NCBI RefSeq assembly: GCF_002967765.1
Contig: NZ_PUHY01000005.1
Location: forward strand, 310,001 to 374,000
Reading direction: 5' to 3'
Source of the DNA: Blastopirellula marina
Lineage (GTDB): Bacteria > Planctomycetota > Planctomycetia > Pirellulales > Pirellulaceae
DNA length: 64,000 nt
Positions 24,338 to 33,510 of the stretch are shown here, one piece after another. A program made the position numbers and the translations under genes. Each line of letters starts with the position of its first letter. The stretch's first letter is position 1. The notes beneath the pieces were generated by a model, which was not told the DNA's origin, ran no database searches, and worked only from the letters and a program-made list of their open reading frames with translations.

Positions 24338-26713
24338 ATGCGAAATCGTAGTAGCTTGAAACAACTCGCGCTCAGCTTTGGGCTGGCGATACTAGGGAGC
24401 GTCAGCGTTGCTTACGTGTTTCTCCTGGGGGCCGCTTCGCGCGAACGCATCGAGTGGATGCCTGAGGCTTTCTTTGGGTGGCAAGGATCGTCCGTTATCC
24501 TGCTGTTGCTGGCAGGAATCTGCGTCACGATCGGTTGGGTGTGGCGGTTGCACGGTCAACTTCGCGGCAGGGAATTATCCTTGGCGGCCGAGAGGGAATT
24601 AGTGGAGCAGCAGCGGAGAAGTGCTGTGCAGATACAAGGCTTGATGTCGGCCTCACCTGATCCGCTGATTACGGTCAACCAGCTTGGGATCATTCAAATG
24701 GCCAGCACATCGGTCGAGCTGGTTCTTGGCTGGGATCCGCAACAGCTAGTCGGACATGACGCGATAACCCTATTCGCTGACTCTAACCAGTCCGAATTCA
24801 GCAAATCGCTGAAACAACTAGCCCACACCGAGGAAGATAACACGTTGGGCGCCTCGCGGGAGTGTGCCGTCAGGCGATTTGATGGGAGTGAATTTCCCGC
24901 GACGGTCAGTCTCTGGAAAATGGAACTTGCTGACTGTGAACCGCAATTCATCGTGATGATCCGTGACAACACTGAACGGGTCGAGGCACTCGCGAAATCG
25001 GGACGTTACTACGAAGCGCTCAATGCGTCGGCGGATTCGATCTCGCTAATGGATCAAGACACGTTAGAAGTGCTGTACGTCAACGACGCTGCCTGTAAGG
25101 CGCTCGGTTACCAGCGAGAAGAGATGTTCTCGCAAACCGTATTGGATAGGATTTCCGAGCTTAAGATCGGTGATCGGATTTATGCGCCGCAGGAAGTGAC
25201 CCAGATGCTCGCCGAACAAGGGGGCGTCGATGGCATCGAGCTATTTCGGCATCGTAAAGATGGATCGAAATTCCCCGTGGAGGCAAATATTCGCTCGTTT
25301 GTTTCCGAAGGGAGGCGCATTCTTGTCACGACTGCTCGCGACTTGACCGAGAAACGGAAGCTGACCGCCGAACTGGAACTGTTGGCCTACACCGATTCGT
25401 TAACGGGTTTGGCGAATCGAAGCTCTATCCTCAAGACAATTCAAGCCAAACTCGACGCAGACTCGCCTGAGTGTTTTGCCTTGTTGTTTGTCGATTTCGA
25501 CCGTTTTAAGATCGTCAACGATAGCTTGGGACACGATGCCGGCGACGACTTGTTGAAACAAATCGCTGTGCGCATTCGTACCTCGCTACGAAACACGGAC
25601 ATCACGCCGGCGCGTTTGGGTGGTGACGAATTTGTGATCCTACTCGAGAATCTGGCAACACCCGACGATGCCACCATCGTTGCTGAGCGGTTACAAGAGG
25701 CATTCACTCCCTCTTATGACATTGGTCCACACGAGGTGGTTTCGACGGCAAGTATCGGAATTGTGACCAGCCAGTACCGCTATTCGACGGCCAGCGGAAT
25801 GCTTCGTGACGCCGACTTGGCAATGTATGAAGCGAAATCGGCGGGTAAGGCATGCTATCGCGTTTTTGATCACACCATGCGCGAGCGGGCCGAATTGCGG
25901 ATGAAACTGGAAGAACATCTGCATCGCGCAATCGACAACAATGAACTGAGGATCGCGTATCAGCCTATCGTTTGCCTTTCAACCGGTGAGCTTACTGGTG
26001 CCGAAGCACTACTGCGCTGGCAGCATCCAGAGTACGGGCTGATCGCGCCGGATAAGTTTATTCCAATTGCGGAAGAGTCCGATCTGATTATCCAGATCGA
26101 AAGCTGGGTTCTCGATCATGCGTGCCAGCAGCTTATGAGTTGGCAGAAGCACCTCGGCGAAGCGGCGCCACGGTGTATCCATGTCAATCTATCACGTAAG
26201 CAGTTGATACTTCCAGAGCTGCCGGAACGGGTGTCGCGAACGCTGCAGAAACATCAGATGGCGCCAGAATCACTTCACTTGGAAGTGACCGAAAGCATGA
26301 TCATGGAAGATATCGAGGTCGGGATCACCAGCTTGAAAGCACTGCGAAAGTCTGGTGTGCAGATTGATATGGATGATTTTGGAACGGGACATTCTTCGCT
26401 TTCGTGCCTGCATGAATTTCCGATTGATGTGCTGAAGGTCGATCGTGCGTTTGTGGCCAACGCTCGCCATGTTCAAGATTATGCTGCCTTGTTGGAAGCT
26501 GTGTTGGTGTTGGCAGATAACCTAGGCCTGAATGTGGTGGCCGAGGGGATCGAGACGAAAGAGCAATTAGCTTTGCTACAAGGTTTGGATTGTGGGTATG
26601 GTCAAGGTTACCTGTTTGCTAAGCCCCTATTTCCCGAGCAGTTCGAGGAGTTGATACGTACCTATTCGCAGCACCCCGAAGCGAATTTTGCCTGCGTAGC
26701 GGTAGGAGATTAG
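24338..26713 (+). CDS. Membrane-anchored PAS-PAS-GGDEF-EAL protein (c-di-GMP turnover)
   Basis: A 791-residue signalling enzyme. Two N-terminal membrane helices (about residues 8-30 and 46-68) are followed by a short coiled stretch and two PAS domains (about 95-215 and 220-340; RFDGSEFPATVSLWKMEL and RHRKDGSKFPVEANIRSF are the PAS core strands). Diguanylate cyclase active site GGDEF at 428-432, preceded by the second half of a well-conserved GGDEF domain; EAL at 556-558 with the downstream NLSRKQ, TESMIM, DDFGTGHSSLS and AEGIETKEQ motifs needed for c-di-GMP hydrolysis. Both enzymes look intact, so net direction is unknown. HDOD gene follows after 50 bases, plausibly co-transcribed. Confidence 0.95.
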   Translation: MRNRSSLKQLALSFGLAILGSVSVAYVFLLGAASRERIEWMPEAFFGWQGSSVILLLLAGICVTIGWVWRLHGQLRGRELSLAAERELVEQQRRSAVQIQGLMSASPDPLITVNQLGIIQMASTSVELVLGWDPQQLVGHDAITLFADSNQSEFSKSLKQLAHTEEDNTLGASRECAVRRFDGSEFPATVSLWKMELADCEPQFIVMIRDNTERVEALAKSGRYYEALNASADSISLMDQDTLEVLYVNDAACKALGYQREEMFSQTVLDRISELKIGDRIYAPQEVTQMLAEQGGVDGIELFRHRKDGSKFPVEANIRSFVSEGRRILVTTARDLTEKRKLTAELELLAYTDSLTGLANRSSILKTIQAKLDADSPECFALLFVDFDRFKIVNDSLGHDAGDDLLKQIAVRIRTSLRNTDITPARLGGDEFVILLENLATPDDATIVAERLQEAFTPSYDIGPHEVVSTASIGIVTSQYRYSTASGMLRDADLAMYEAKSAGKACYRVFDHTMRERAELRMKLEEHLHRAIDNNELRIAYQPIVCLSTGELTGAEALLRWQHPEYGLIAPDKFIPIAEESDLIIQIESWVLDHACQQLMSWQKHLGEAAPRCIHVNLSRKQLILPELPERVSRTLQKHQMAPESLHLEVTESMIMEDIEVGITSLKALRKSGVQIDMDDFGTGHSSLSCLHEFPIDVLKVDRAFVANARHVQDYAALLEAVLVLADNLGLNVVAEGIETKEQLALLQGLDCGYGQGYLFAKPLFPEQFEELIRTYSQHPEANFACVAVGD

Positions 26714-26762
26714 CGAGGCTTTTTAGCCGCCTCAACCTCTTCTTTACCGCAAAAGGTGCCCC

Positions 26763-27635
26763 ATGGAAAACACAGAATCACAACCCAAAATCGTCCGAAC
26801 TGCGATTGAACGAATCCGAAATATCCACACGCTTCCGGAAATCGCGATTCGGATTCGGGAGTTGTTGGACGATCCCGAATGCACAGCCGACAAAGTCGAC
26901 CAGTTGATCTGCACCGACCCCGCGCTGAGTGCAAGAATCTTACGGGTCGTGAATTCGTCGTTTTATGGAATGCCAGGGCAGTTCAGTTCGGTGAAGCGAG
27001 CCGTCATATTCTTGGGGCTTAACGCGATCAAAAATATCACGATTGCGGCCAGTCTGAACAAAATGTTCAAGGCTCATCCCGCGATGCCAAATTTTCATGC
27101 GGAAGACCTGTGGATGCATTCGGTTGCGGTCGGTGTTCTTTCGCAGCAGATTGCCTTGCGGGCTGGTAACGTGGCCAGCGACGACGCGTTTCTCGCGGGG
27201 CTGATTCACGATGTCGGAATCATCGTGGAACTACAAGCTTGCCGCAATGAGTTTGCCGAAGTGCTAAAGCGATGCAGTAAGGATAAGGATCTGACGCTAC
27301 GCGAAGCGGAAAGTCAGGTGTTTGGAGTTACGCACGAAGAATTCGGGGCCGAACTTTGTCGCGCGTGGCGGTTCCCGGGGCAGCTTGTCGACGTCACGAG
27401 TCGACATCACAACCCAGAAACGTTGCCGGAGCATAGTCGGATCATGCCTCGGATTGTCCACCTGGCAGATCTGTTAGCCAACAAAGCGGGAAAGCACGCG
27501 GCGCCGGGGGCGGAAGGGAAAGTGATTACCAGTGACCTTCTGGATAAGGTCGGCGTGACGATCGACGACCTCTCGCTGATTGCCAAGGAACTCCCCGATC
27601 GAATCGCGGAAGTGAAGCAAGTGTATACCGCATAA
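26763..27635 (+). CDS. HDOD domain signalling protein
   Basis: A 290-residue cytoplasmic protein consisting essentially of an HDOD domain (about residues 12-210): LPEIAIRIRELLDDP, DPALSARILRVVNSSFYG, IKNITIAASLNKMF and AFLAGLIHDVGIIV (HD motif) are present, followed by a C-terminal helical segment. HDOD proteins relay signals, often from c-di-GMP or second-messenger enzymes, and mostly lack phosphohydrolase activity. Its position after the GGDEF-EAL gene suggests a common pathway. Confidence 0.92.
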   Translation: MENTESQPKIVRTAIERIRNIHTLPEIAIRIRELLDDPECTADKVDQLICTDPALSARILRVVNSSFYGMPGQFSSVKRAVIFLGLNAIKNITIAASLNKMFKAHPAMPNFHAEDLWMHSVAVGVLSQQIALRAGNVASDDAFLAGLIHDVGIIVELQACRNEFAEVLKRCSKDKDLTLREAESQVFGVTHEEFGAELCRAWRFPGQLVDVTSRHHNPETLPEHSRIMPRIVHLADLLANKAGKHAAPGAEGKVITSDLLDKVGVTIDDLSLIAKELPDRIAEVKQVYTA

Positions 27636-27768
27636 CACCGCCTTAGGAGGGATGTGCCCTTGTGAAGTTGGTAGGTTACGTGTAACGTCACGCCTAATCT
27701 TACTGGGCGATTTGCAACCACGTCAGAAATAGAGCTGTCTTCTGAGAACCTTCAAACGCTGTCTGACT

Positions 27769-28404
27769 TTGCTGGTGGCCTACGCGTTTGCGGCATTGTT
27801 GTGGTTATTGTTTCGCACTTTAAGTATTCGGGTAATTTCGGGCAGTCCCGATACCAGCCCCTTCAATCGTGCCTGTCAGCAACGGTATCTCTATTCGGTT
27901 TGGCACGATTCGATCGTGATGCCCGTCTTTGGTGGCCGACATTGGTGCACAACGGCGTTAACGAGCATGCATCGAGACGGAACATTTGTCGCCAGCATCT
28001 TGGGGCTTCGTAAGATTGCGACCGTGCGGGGGTCGACGAATCGGATACGTCCCGCTGCCATGCGGGAACTGCTTCAAACGGTTGAATCGCGGCATCTTGT
28101 CATCACACCCGATGGCCCGCGTGGTCCAAATCGAACGATGAGCGCCGGCATTGCTTACCTGGCATCCCGTACCGGTCGAGGCATAGTCCCGAGCGGATTT
28201 GCCTGTTCCAACTGTTGGCGCTGGAAAGGAACGTGGTCGGAGCTGATCATTCCGAAACCGTTCTCAACGATCGTGCTTCTCGCCGGCTCCCCCATTCACG
28301 TGCCGGCCGATGTCGATCGAACCGGATTGAATCACTACGTTGAACAGATCCAATCTGCCATGAATCAGCTGGATTCTGCGGCAAAAGCGGAGCTTATTCA
28401 TTAA
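27769..28404 (+). CDS. DUF374 lysophospholipid acyltransferase-like protein
   Basis: A 211-residue membrane-associated acyltransferase relative. The N-terminal hydrophobic helix (LVAYAFAALLWLLFRTL) is followed by the DUF374 signature: SVWHDSIVMPVFGG, in which the His-Asp pair replaces HX4D, TALTSMHRDGTF, VRGSTNR and ITPDGPRGP. The start is uncertain: TTG at 27769 is the first usual codon after an in-frame stop, without a good Shine-Dalgarno. Related proteins are proposed to acylate lipid A or lysophospholipids. It stands alone between the HDOD and RRM genes. Confidence 0.85.
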   Translation: MLVAYAFAALLWLLFRTLSIRVISGSPDTSPFNRACQQRYLYSVWHDSIVMPVFGGRHWCTTALTSMHRDGTFVASILGLRKIATVRGSTNRIRPAAMRELLQTVESRHLVITPDGPRGPNRTMSAGIAYLASRTGRGIVPSGFACSNCWRWKGTWSELIIPKPFSTIVLLAGSPIHVPADVDRTGLNHYVEQIQSAMNQLDSAAKAELIH

Positions 28405-28612
28405 TCAAAGATCCGAGAGCACGCGGATTGGCCCAGGGAAGATCAAATCTTGCCGATAGGTGGCCAAAGAACTGTCGATCGGACGAGATACGGACTATCT
28501 TGGTCAGAACGGAAAGTGTAAGATACTAGCGGTTGGTCAGTCGATCGTGACTACGCTTTCAGCCCCTTTGTTTGTGGGCTGACCCCCGACGCTCTTTCGC
28601 CCGTCCCACCTT

Positions 28613-28640
28613 GTCGGTTGGTGTTTACCGACCTTTTTTT
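28613..28640 (+). terminator. Terminator-like hairpin in the leader of the RRM gene
   Basis: Stem GTCGGT/ACCGAC (28613-28618 with 28627-28632), 8-base loop, then C and seven T (28634-28640). It is 57 bases before the RRM gene's start. It may end the upstream transcript or act as an attenuator in the leader; an AGCCC/GGGCT hairpin (28561-28580) just upstream strengthens a structured-leader reading. Confidence 0.6.
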
Positions 28641-28696
28641 CTTATGGGTGCGGCATTTTGCCCATCCCGAGTGCATTCAATCCAGGATTTTGACCG

Positions 28697-29092
28697 TTGG
28701 GTAAGAAGCTTTATTGCGGAAATCTCTCGTACGACATTACAACCGCTGACCTCGAGCAGTTGTTCGCTGCTTATGGCGAAGTTCGCGACGTCCAGGTGAT
28801 TATGGACCGCGATACCGGACGTAGTAAGGGCTTTGGTTTCGTGGAAATGGGTTCCGACGCCGAAGCACAAGCCGCCATCGATGGCCTTAACGAATCGATG
28901 CAGAATGGCCGTGCGTTGACCGTCAACGAAGCCAAGCCTCGTGAAAACCGCGGTGGCGGTGGCGGTGGCGGACGTGGTGGTTATGGCGGAGGCGGCGGTG
29001 GTGGCCGAGGCGGCTACGGTGGTGGCGGCGGCGGTGGCCGAGGCGGCTATGGTGGTGGCGGCGGCGGCGGTGGCCGCGGCGGACGTTATTAA
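28697..29092 (+). CDS. RRM RNA-binding protein with Gly/Tyr-rich tail
   Basis: Glycine-rich RNA-binding protein of 131 residues. RRM residues 1-80: RNP2 is KLYCGNLSY (4-12) and RNP1 is KGFGFVEM (about 44-51). The tail, about 86-131, is Arg-Gly-Gly and Gly-Tyr-Gly repeats. The start is TTG at 28697: an in-frame TGA lies at 28691-28693 and RNP2 follows directly, so no other start is possible unless the sequence is wrong. Such proteins in bacteria often respond to cold or stress. Its leader carries a terminator-like hairpin and the gene is followed by a strong hairpin at 29115. Confidence 0.92.
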   Translation: MGKKLYCGNLSYDITTADLEQLFAAYGEVRDVQVIMDRDTGRSKGFGFVEMGSDAEAQAAIDGLNESMQNGRALTVNEAKPRENRGGGGGGGRGGYGGGGGGGRGGYGGGGGGGRGGYGGGGGGGGRGGRY

Positions 29093-29114
29093 TCGCTGCT
29101 CGATTACGATTTTG

Positions 29115-29145
29115 AACGCGAGGGCATCTTGATTGCCTTCGCGTT
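29115..29145 (+). terminator. Strong hairpin after the RRM gene
   Basis: A 12-bp stem with one G-T pair (AACGCGAGGGCA with TGCCTTCGCGTT) and 7-base loop starts 23 bases after the stop codon. No T tract follows, so it could stabilise the 3' end or terminate less efficiently. Confidence 0.6.
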
Positions 29146-29507
29146 GGTCGCGACGCGCGTTCCCTTTCGGACGCGCCTCGCTACCATTGTTTTTCTGCTT
29201 GTCTCTTTCTCCATCGGGTGTTTTTCACCTTTTGGGGAGGCCGTCGTCGTTTCTTCGTCGCGAGGCCTCTTGTCAGATTGTCTCGATCGTGCTGATCGGC
29301 AGTTGATCTATCTCGTCACGTGTACCTTCGTGCTTCTATCGCCTATGCGTGAGCCGTGATGTGGGTTTTCTGGCGATCTTCTAATTCTTTAGTTGATTTT
29401 ATTTGACCTGCGGTTGGGTAATCGCTATCGTCATCTAATTAGTTAGATGAAATGGTTGCCAGGGCGAACGCAGACGTCCATATCACCGCAAAGTCGTGAG
29501 GTAAGTG
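29146..29507. other. Intergenic region before the BlaI-type regulator
   Basis: About 360 bases without a credible gene; a 76-codon open frame here has no coding character. It holds the BlaI-type operator at 29431-29450 and presumably the promoter of the regulator-peptidase operon. Confidence 0.45.
29431..29450. promoter_or_regulatory. BlaI/MecI-type operator
   Basis: Inverted repeat TCATCTAA-TTAG-TTAGATGA, eight-base perfect arms and four-base centre, 58 bases before the regulator's start. Position and A+T-rich palindromic form fit a BlaI-family autoregulatory site. Confidence 0.75.
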
Positions 29508-29906
29508 ATGGCCCGTCCCGAGTCAGAGTATCCGACCGAGTTGGAGCTCGAAATCTTAAAGGTTCTATGGGAGGAATCGCCGTTACCAGTGCGCGATGTG
29601 CGGGCCCGTCTCAAGAGCGGTGCCAAACGTCCGCTTGCCCATAGTAGCGTGATTACGATGCTCAACATCATGTATCGCAAAGGCTTTCTGACGCGGCAGA
29701 AGGAAGGGAATGCATTTCTGTTTTCCCCAAAGGTAAAGAAGGAAGACGTGACCGGCCAGATGTTGGGCGATCTCGTCTTGCGTGTCTTCGGTGGTTCGCC
29801 CACTGCAATGATGATGAATCTGTTGGAAACGTCGGATATTGATTCGGAAGAGCTAACCGAACTGCGGAAGCTAATTAATCGCAAGAGTAAGGAACAGAAG
29901 CCATGA
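29508..29906 (+). CDS. BlaI/MecI/CopY-family repressor
   Basis: A 132-residue winged-helix repressor. ATG at 29508, preceded by GAGGTAA, is preferred over GTG at 29505. TELELEILKVLWEES is the family opening, SSVITMLNIMYRKGFLTRQKEG the recognition helix and wing, and the C-terminal helices (about 80-132) are the dimerisation arm with the peptidase cleavage region. Its gene overlaps the M56 metallopeptidase start as ATGA, the classic BlaI-BlaR1 pairing. When the sensor is triggered the repressor is cleaved or released. Confidence 0.95.
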   Translation: MARPESEYPTELELEILKVLWEESPLPVRDVRARLKSGAKRPLAHSSVITMLNIMYRKGFLTRQKEGNAFLFSPKVKKEDVTGQMLGDLVLRVFGGSPTAMMMNLLETSDIDSEELTELRKLINRKSKEQKP

Positions 29907-32900
29907 GTCGATTCGATCTGTTCGGGCCCGATCTGAGCTCACGCGTTTGCCTCACGCTGATTCATTCACTGTGGCAAGTCACGCTGTTCGCGCTGGTCGC
30001 CTGGCTTGTGAGCCGGTTTATTCTGCGGCGTCGGGTCACGTGGGACTATACCGTACATGTGTCGGCCCTGCTTTTGAGTGGCGTGTCCGTGGTCGCCACG
30101 TTTCTGTTTTTTACGGGAGCTCCTCGCACGACAGGTATGGGTCAGCCCTCGCCTATCGCGCACCAAACGGAGATATCGGTCACCGATCGAGTACCCACGC
30201 CGATGGCGGAACAGACAATTGCCTCTAATGCACAAACGCCGCAAATGCAGGTCATTGCCAAACAGCAAGGCTCTTCGTTAACCGTGCCAGAGGTCCCAAC
30301 TCCAAGCAACGCTTACTCATGGGCCCAACTTTGGAAAACTGCGGCGCCGTGGATGGTTGGTGGTTACTTGGCGGGCGTCGTACTGATGCTTGGTAGGTTG
30401 GCCGCGGCGATCGTAATGGCAGAGCGAGTTCGAAGTCAGTGTCGTCCTCTGACCGAAGGCCCCGTGTTCGAGACACTGCAGCACTTAGCGAAGACCTGGT
30501 CGTTAAGTGTCGTCCCTGCCCTAGCCACCGCCGAGCAGATTGTGGTTCCGAAAGTAGTCGGACTCTTCAAGCCGACAATCTTACTGCCGGTCGCGCTGAT
30601 CAGTGGATTATCGCCGCAAGAGTTGGAATTGATTGTCGCCCACGAGTTAGCTCATGTTCGGCGGCATGATATGTGGATCAATCTGGTTCAAAGGTTGGCA
30701 GAAGCCGTGCTGTTTTTCAATCCTGCGCTGTGGGTGTTAAGTCGGCGGATCAGCGCCCTGAGGGAGTATTGTTGTGACGAAATGGCCTGTTGCCGATCGA
30801 ATGAAAGCGACGAGGCCAGTCAGCTCATATACGCACAGGCCTTGTTGCGGGTCGTCGAACTAGCGCATACCACTGACGGCAAGCAATCCGAATTGGCTAC
30901 TCTGGCGGCCAGCGGTCGGTCGCCATCGGAGTTACGGCGTCGTGTGGCCCACTTGTTTGGGGAGCCGATTCGTGAGTCGCTCCAATTATCGCGTGGGGCA
31001 CTACTGCCGCTCGCACTTGCTATTACGCTTCTTCTCGCCCAGCCTGTGTTTACCACCCTGGCAGAAGAACCTCAACCGAAAGTCGCTGAGAATTCGTTTC
31101 TGCTGAAGGTGGTCGATCCAGATGGGAATCCGGTTCCTAATGCCGAGGTGGAGATTCGAACTCGACCGATGGTTACCGCCGAGCAGATTGTCACTGGATC
31201 GTTTACAAAGGCAGGGACCTACGGTGCTTTTGCAGAGACGGATGAAAAGGGTGAGTTCGCAATTCGATTGGACGAGTCAAGCAAGTCGATTGTGTTCGCG
31301 GTTAAACAACCTGGATTTGCCCCCTACTGGGCAGAGTGGAACAGCTTAGATCATCCTGAACCGCTGCCAGAAGAATTTACCATGCAACTTGATAAGGGGT
31401 GGGTTGTGGGAGGGATACTCCAAGATGAAGACGGAAATCCCGTGGCCGGGGCGACCGTGCGTCCGAGTGTCGCATTCAAAATGCGACCCGGCGTGATTCG
31501 TCAGTTGGGGATCGGTACTCGGATCAAGACGCAAGAGGATGGCTCTTGGCAATTTGGTTGTGTGCCAGACTCAAAGAACGATTTGACGATTGAGTTGACT
31601 CACCCTGACCTTCAACCAATGTGGCACACTATTCCTCGTGACGGCTACGAGCTTAAACCGATGTCGCCTCGCGGGATCATCACGCTTCAGAAAGGGATCG
31701 AAGTGTCAGGCGTTGTGGCTGACGAGTCTGGAGCACCGATCGAAGACGCGTTGGTTCGGACAAAGTTCCTGAACGACGTCCGCAAGACAACGACGGATGC
31801 ACAAGGGAAATATGTCTTGAAGGGATGTCCGCCAAGAAAAGCCCGCATTGTGGTTTCGGCGAAAGGAAAGGCTCTCCAGAAGCAAGACGTCCGCGTGCTG
31901 CCTGAAATGAAGCCGGTCGATTTCACGATGCATCCGGGCGGTAAAGTTCGCGTGCGAGTGATCGACGAGAATGGCAAGGGCATCGCGAAGTCGCGGATCT
32001 TCTTTCAAAACTGGGATGGTCAGCAGATCGAGTACTTTGAGTTCGATCATATCAACGAATACACCAACGAAGATGGCGTATGGGAATGGAAGGAAGCACC
32101 GCTCGAGCCATTCGATGCCGATATCTGCCGAGCAGGTGGCATGCAACTGACCGATCGACCGCTGTTTAGTCGAGAAGAAGAATTCGTGTTTTCACCTCCA
32201 CCGGCATTGGTCGTCTCTGGTGATGTCGTCGATGAAAAGACAAAGAAGCCTATTTCCAAGTTTCGTGTAATTCCTGGACTGCGGAACGTAGATCCAGGTA
32301 TCGGAATGGACTGGAGTAAACGAGATAGTTACGACGCGGTTGATGGAAAGTATCAGGTTCGATTCAATCGCGAGTACCCATCTCACCTGGTGCGTATCGA
32401 GGCAGATGGATATCAGGTTGCTATTTCACGCGACTTTAAAAGCGATGAGGGGAAGGTCAATTACGACTTCGAACTCATTCCAGCCGAAGATATCTCCGCT
32501 CAAATTGTCGATGCTTCGGGCAAGCCGGCTGCTGGGGCGAAGATTGCTTTGGGAGTTGCTGGCAATCAGATCAGTGTCTCGAACGGAGATATCGATGACG
32601 GATCAACGTACGCTACGCGAGTTGATGCAGACGCCGAAGGACGCTTTCGACTATCGAATCAAATAGATGCCTATCAACTGATAATAACTCATGAAGCGGG
32701 TTACGCCCATTTTAAGTCGTCGGACGGTGAACTGCCTGATCCTCTGCCGTTAACTCCGTGGGCGAAGCTGAACGGTGTTTATTACGTTGGCCCCAATCCA
32801 ACGGCGAACGTTGAGCTTTATATGGGAATCGAGACACTTCACTCGTATGGAGAAGGTGTTCCAAATATCTTTACACATTACGAAACGACGACCGGAAGTG

Positions 32901-33502
32901 ATGGGACATTCAAGTTCGATCGAGTTCTGCCCGGGATGGCTTCGATTGGCCGGCGATTACACCTGCATGTTAAAGAAGGGGCGACGGCCGTTGAGTCTTC
33001 GGTGCGAGTTCATACGGAATTTGTGCCAGGCGAAAGCGTGCAATTGCAAGTTGGTGGAACGGGACGTCCAGTGGTGGGTAAACTGATTCCCCCTTCCGGT
33101 TACCAAGGGAAGGTGTTATGGAACTTTGCCATGATCAGTGCGCAGACTGATTTGGTTCCTCCTTCTCGACCTGATGTTCCCGCGGCGCTTAAGAACAATC
33201 CCCAAGAGCAAGAGGCCTGGTGGAACGGTTGGAAGCAGACGCCGGAAGGGCAAGCGTGGTCGGCGGCTTACAAGATATACCAGCGAGAACGCTCGATGGC
33301 ACCTTACCTCGACGCGACCGTGGCACCTGACGGCAGCTTCCGCATCGATGACGTTCCGCCAGGCAACTACCTGATGCGTGTCTACTTCGTGGAAAACGCC
33401 GTCGGCTCGGTCCGAGGTCATTCGTTCAAGGTTCCACCGGTCGAAGGTGGTTGGTCTGGAGAAGCGATCGATTTAGGGTCAATCGTGCTTGAGCCTCGCT
33501 AG
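29903..33502 (+). CDS. BlaR1-like M56 metallopeptidase with multiple carboxypeptidase-regulatory-like domains
   Basis: A 1199-residue membrane sensor/protease. Membrane helices lie near residues 15-40, 50-70 and 145-168; the zinc site HELAH is residues 247-251 with the downstream Glu-containing EYCCDEMACC segment, followed by a further helix near 366-388. From about 395 to the end the protein is periplasmic and made of repeated beta domains of the carboxypeptidase regulatory-like/Ig-like type (FLLKVVDPDGNPVPNAEVEI, VVGGILQDEDGNPVAGATV, VSGVVADESGAPIEDALV, VSGDVVDEKTKKPISKF, and others), about six to eight repeats. Typical BlaR1 carries a penicillin-binding domain instead, so the ligand should differ. 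It is translationally coupled to the BlaI gene. It converges on the next hydrolase gene eight bases away. Confidence 0.9.
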   Translation: MSRFDLFGPDLSSRVCLTLIHSLWQVTLFALVAWLVSRFILRRRVTWDYTVHVSALLLSGVSVVATFLFFTGAPRTTGMGQPSPIAHQTEISVTDRVPTPMAEQTIASNAQTPQMQVIAKQQGSSLTVPEVPTPSNAYSWAQLWKTAAPWMVGGYLAGVVLMLGRLAAAIVMAERVRSQCRPLTEGPVFETLQHLAKTWSLSVVPALATAEQIVVPKVVGLFKPTILLPVALISGLSPQELELIVAHELAHVRRHDMWINLVQRLAEAVLFFNPALWVLSRRISALREYCCDEMACCRSNESDEASQLIYAQALLRVVELAHTTDGKQSELATLAASGRSPSELRRRVAHLFGEPIRESLQLSRGALLPLALAITLLLAQPVFTTLAEEPQPKVAENSFLLKVVDPDGNPVPNAEVEIRTRPMVTAEQIVTGSFTKAGTYGAFAETDEKGEFAIRLDESSKSIVFAVKQPGFAPYWAEWNSLDHPEPLPEEFTMQLDKGWVVGGILQDEDGNPVAGATVRPSVAFKMRPGVIRQLGIGTRIKTQEDGSWQFGCVPDSKNDLTIELTHPDLQPMWHTIPRDGYELKPMSPRGIITLQKGIEVSGVVADESGAPIEDALVRTKFLNDVRKTTTDAQGKYVLKGCPPRKARIVVSAKGKALQKQDVRVLPEMKPVDFTMHPGGKVRVRVIDENGKGIAKSRIFFQNWDGQQIEYFEFDHINEYTNEDGVWEWKEAPLEPFDADICRAGGMQLTDRPLFSREEEFVFSPPPALVVSGDVVDEKTKKPISKFRVIPGLRNVDPGIGMDWSKRDSYDAVDGKYQVRFNREYPSHLVRIEADGYQVAISRDFKSDEGKVNYDFELIPAEDISAQIVDASGKPAAGAKIALGVAGNQISVSNGDIDDGSTYATRVDADAEGRFRLSNQIDAYQLIITHEAGYAHFKSSDGELPDPLPLTPWAKLNGVYYVGPNPTANVELYMGIETLHSYGEGVPNIFTHYETTTGSDGTFKFDRVLPGMASIGRRLHLHVKEGATAVESSVRVHTEFVPGESVQLQVGGTGRPVVGKLIPPSGYQGKVLWNFAMISAQTDLVPPSRPDVPAALKNNPQEQEAWWNGWKQTPEGQAWSAAYKIYQRERSMAPYLDATVAPDGSFRIDDVPPGNYLMRVYFVENAVGSVRGHSFKVPPVEGGWSGEAIDLGSIVLEPR

Positions 33503-33510
33503 AACCCCTA

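Noticed and set aside
28920-29090. Repetitive DNA near the RRM gene as a CRISPR or tandem repeat element
   Set aside because: It encodes the Gly-rich tail in frame; units are unequal in length.
29129-29359. 76-codon frame after the RRM gene
   Set aside because: It begins within the downstream hairpin and lacks a ribosome binding site.
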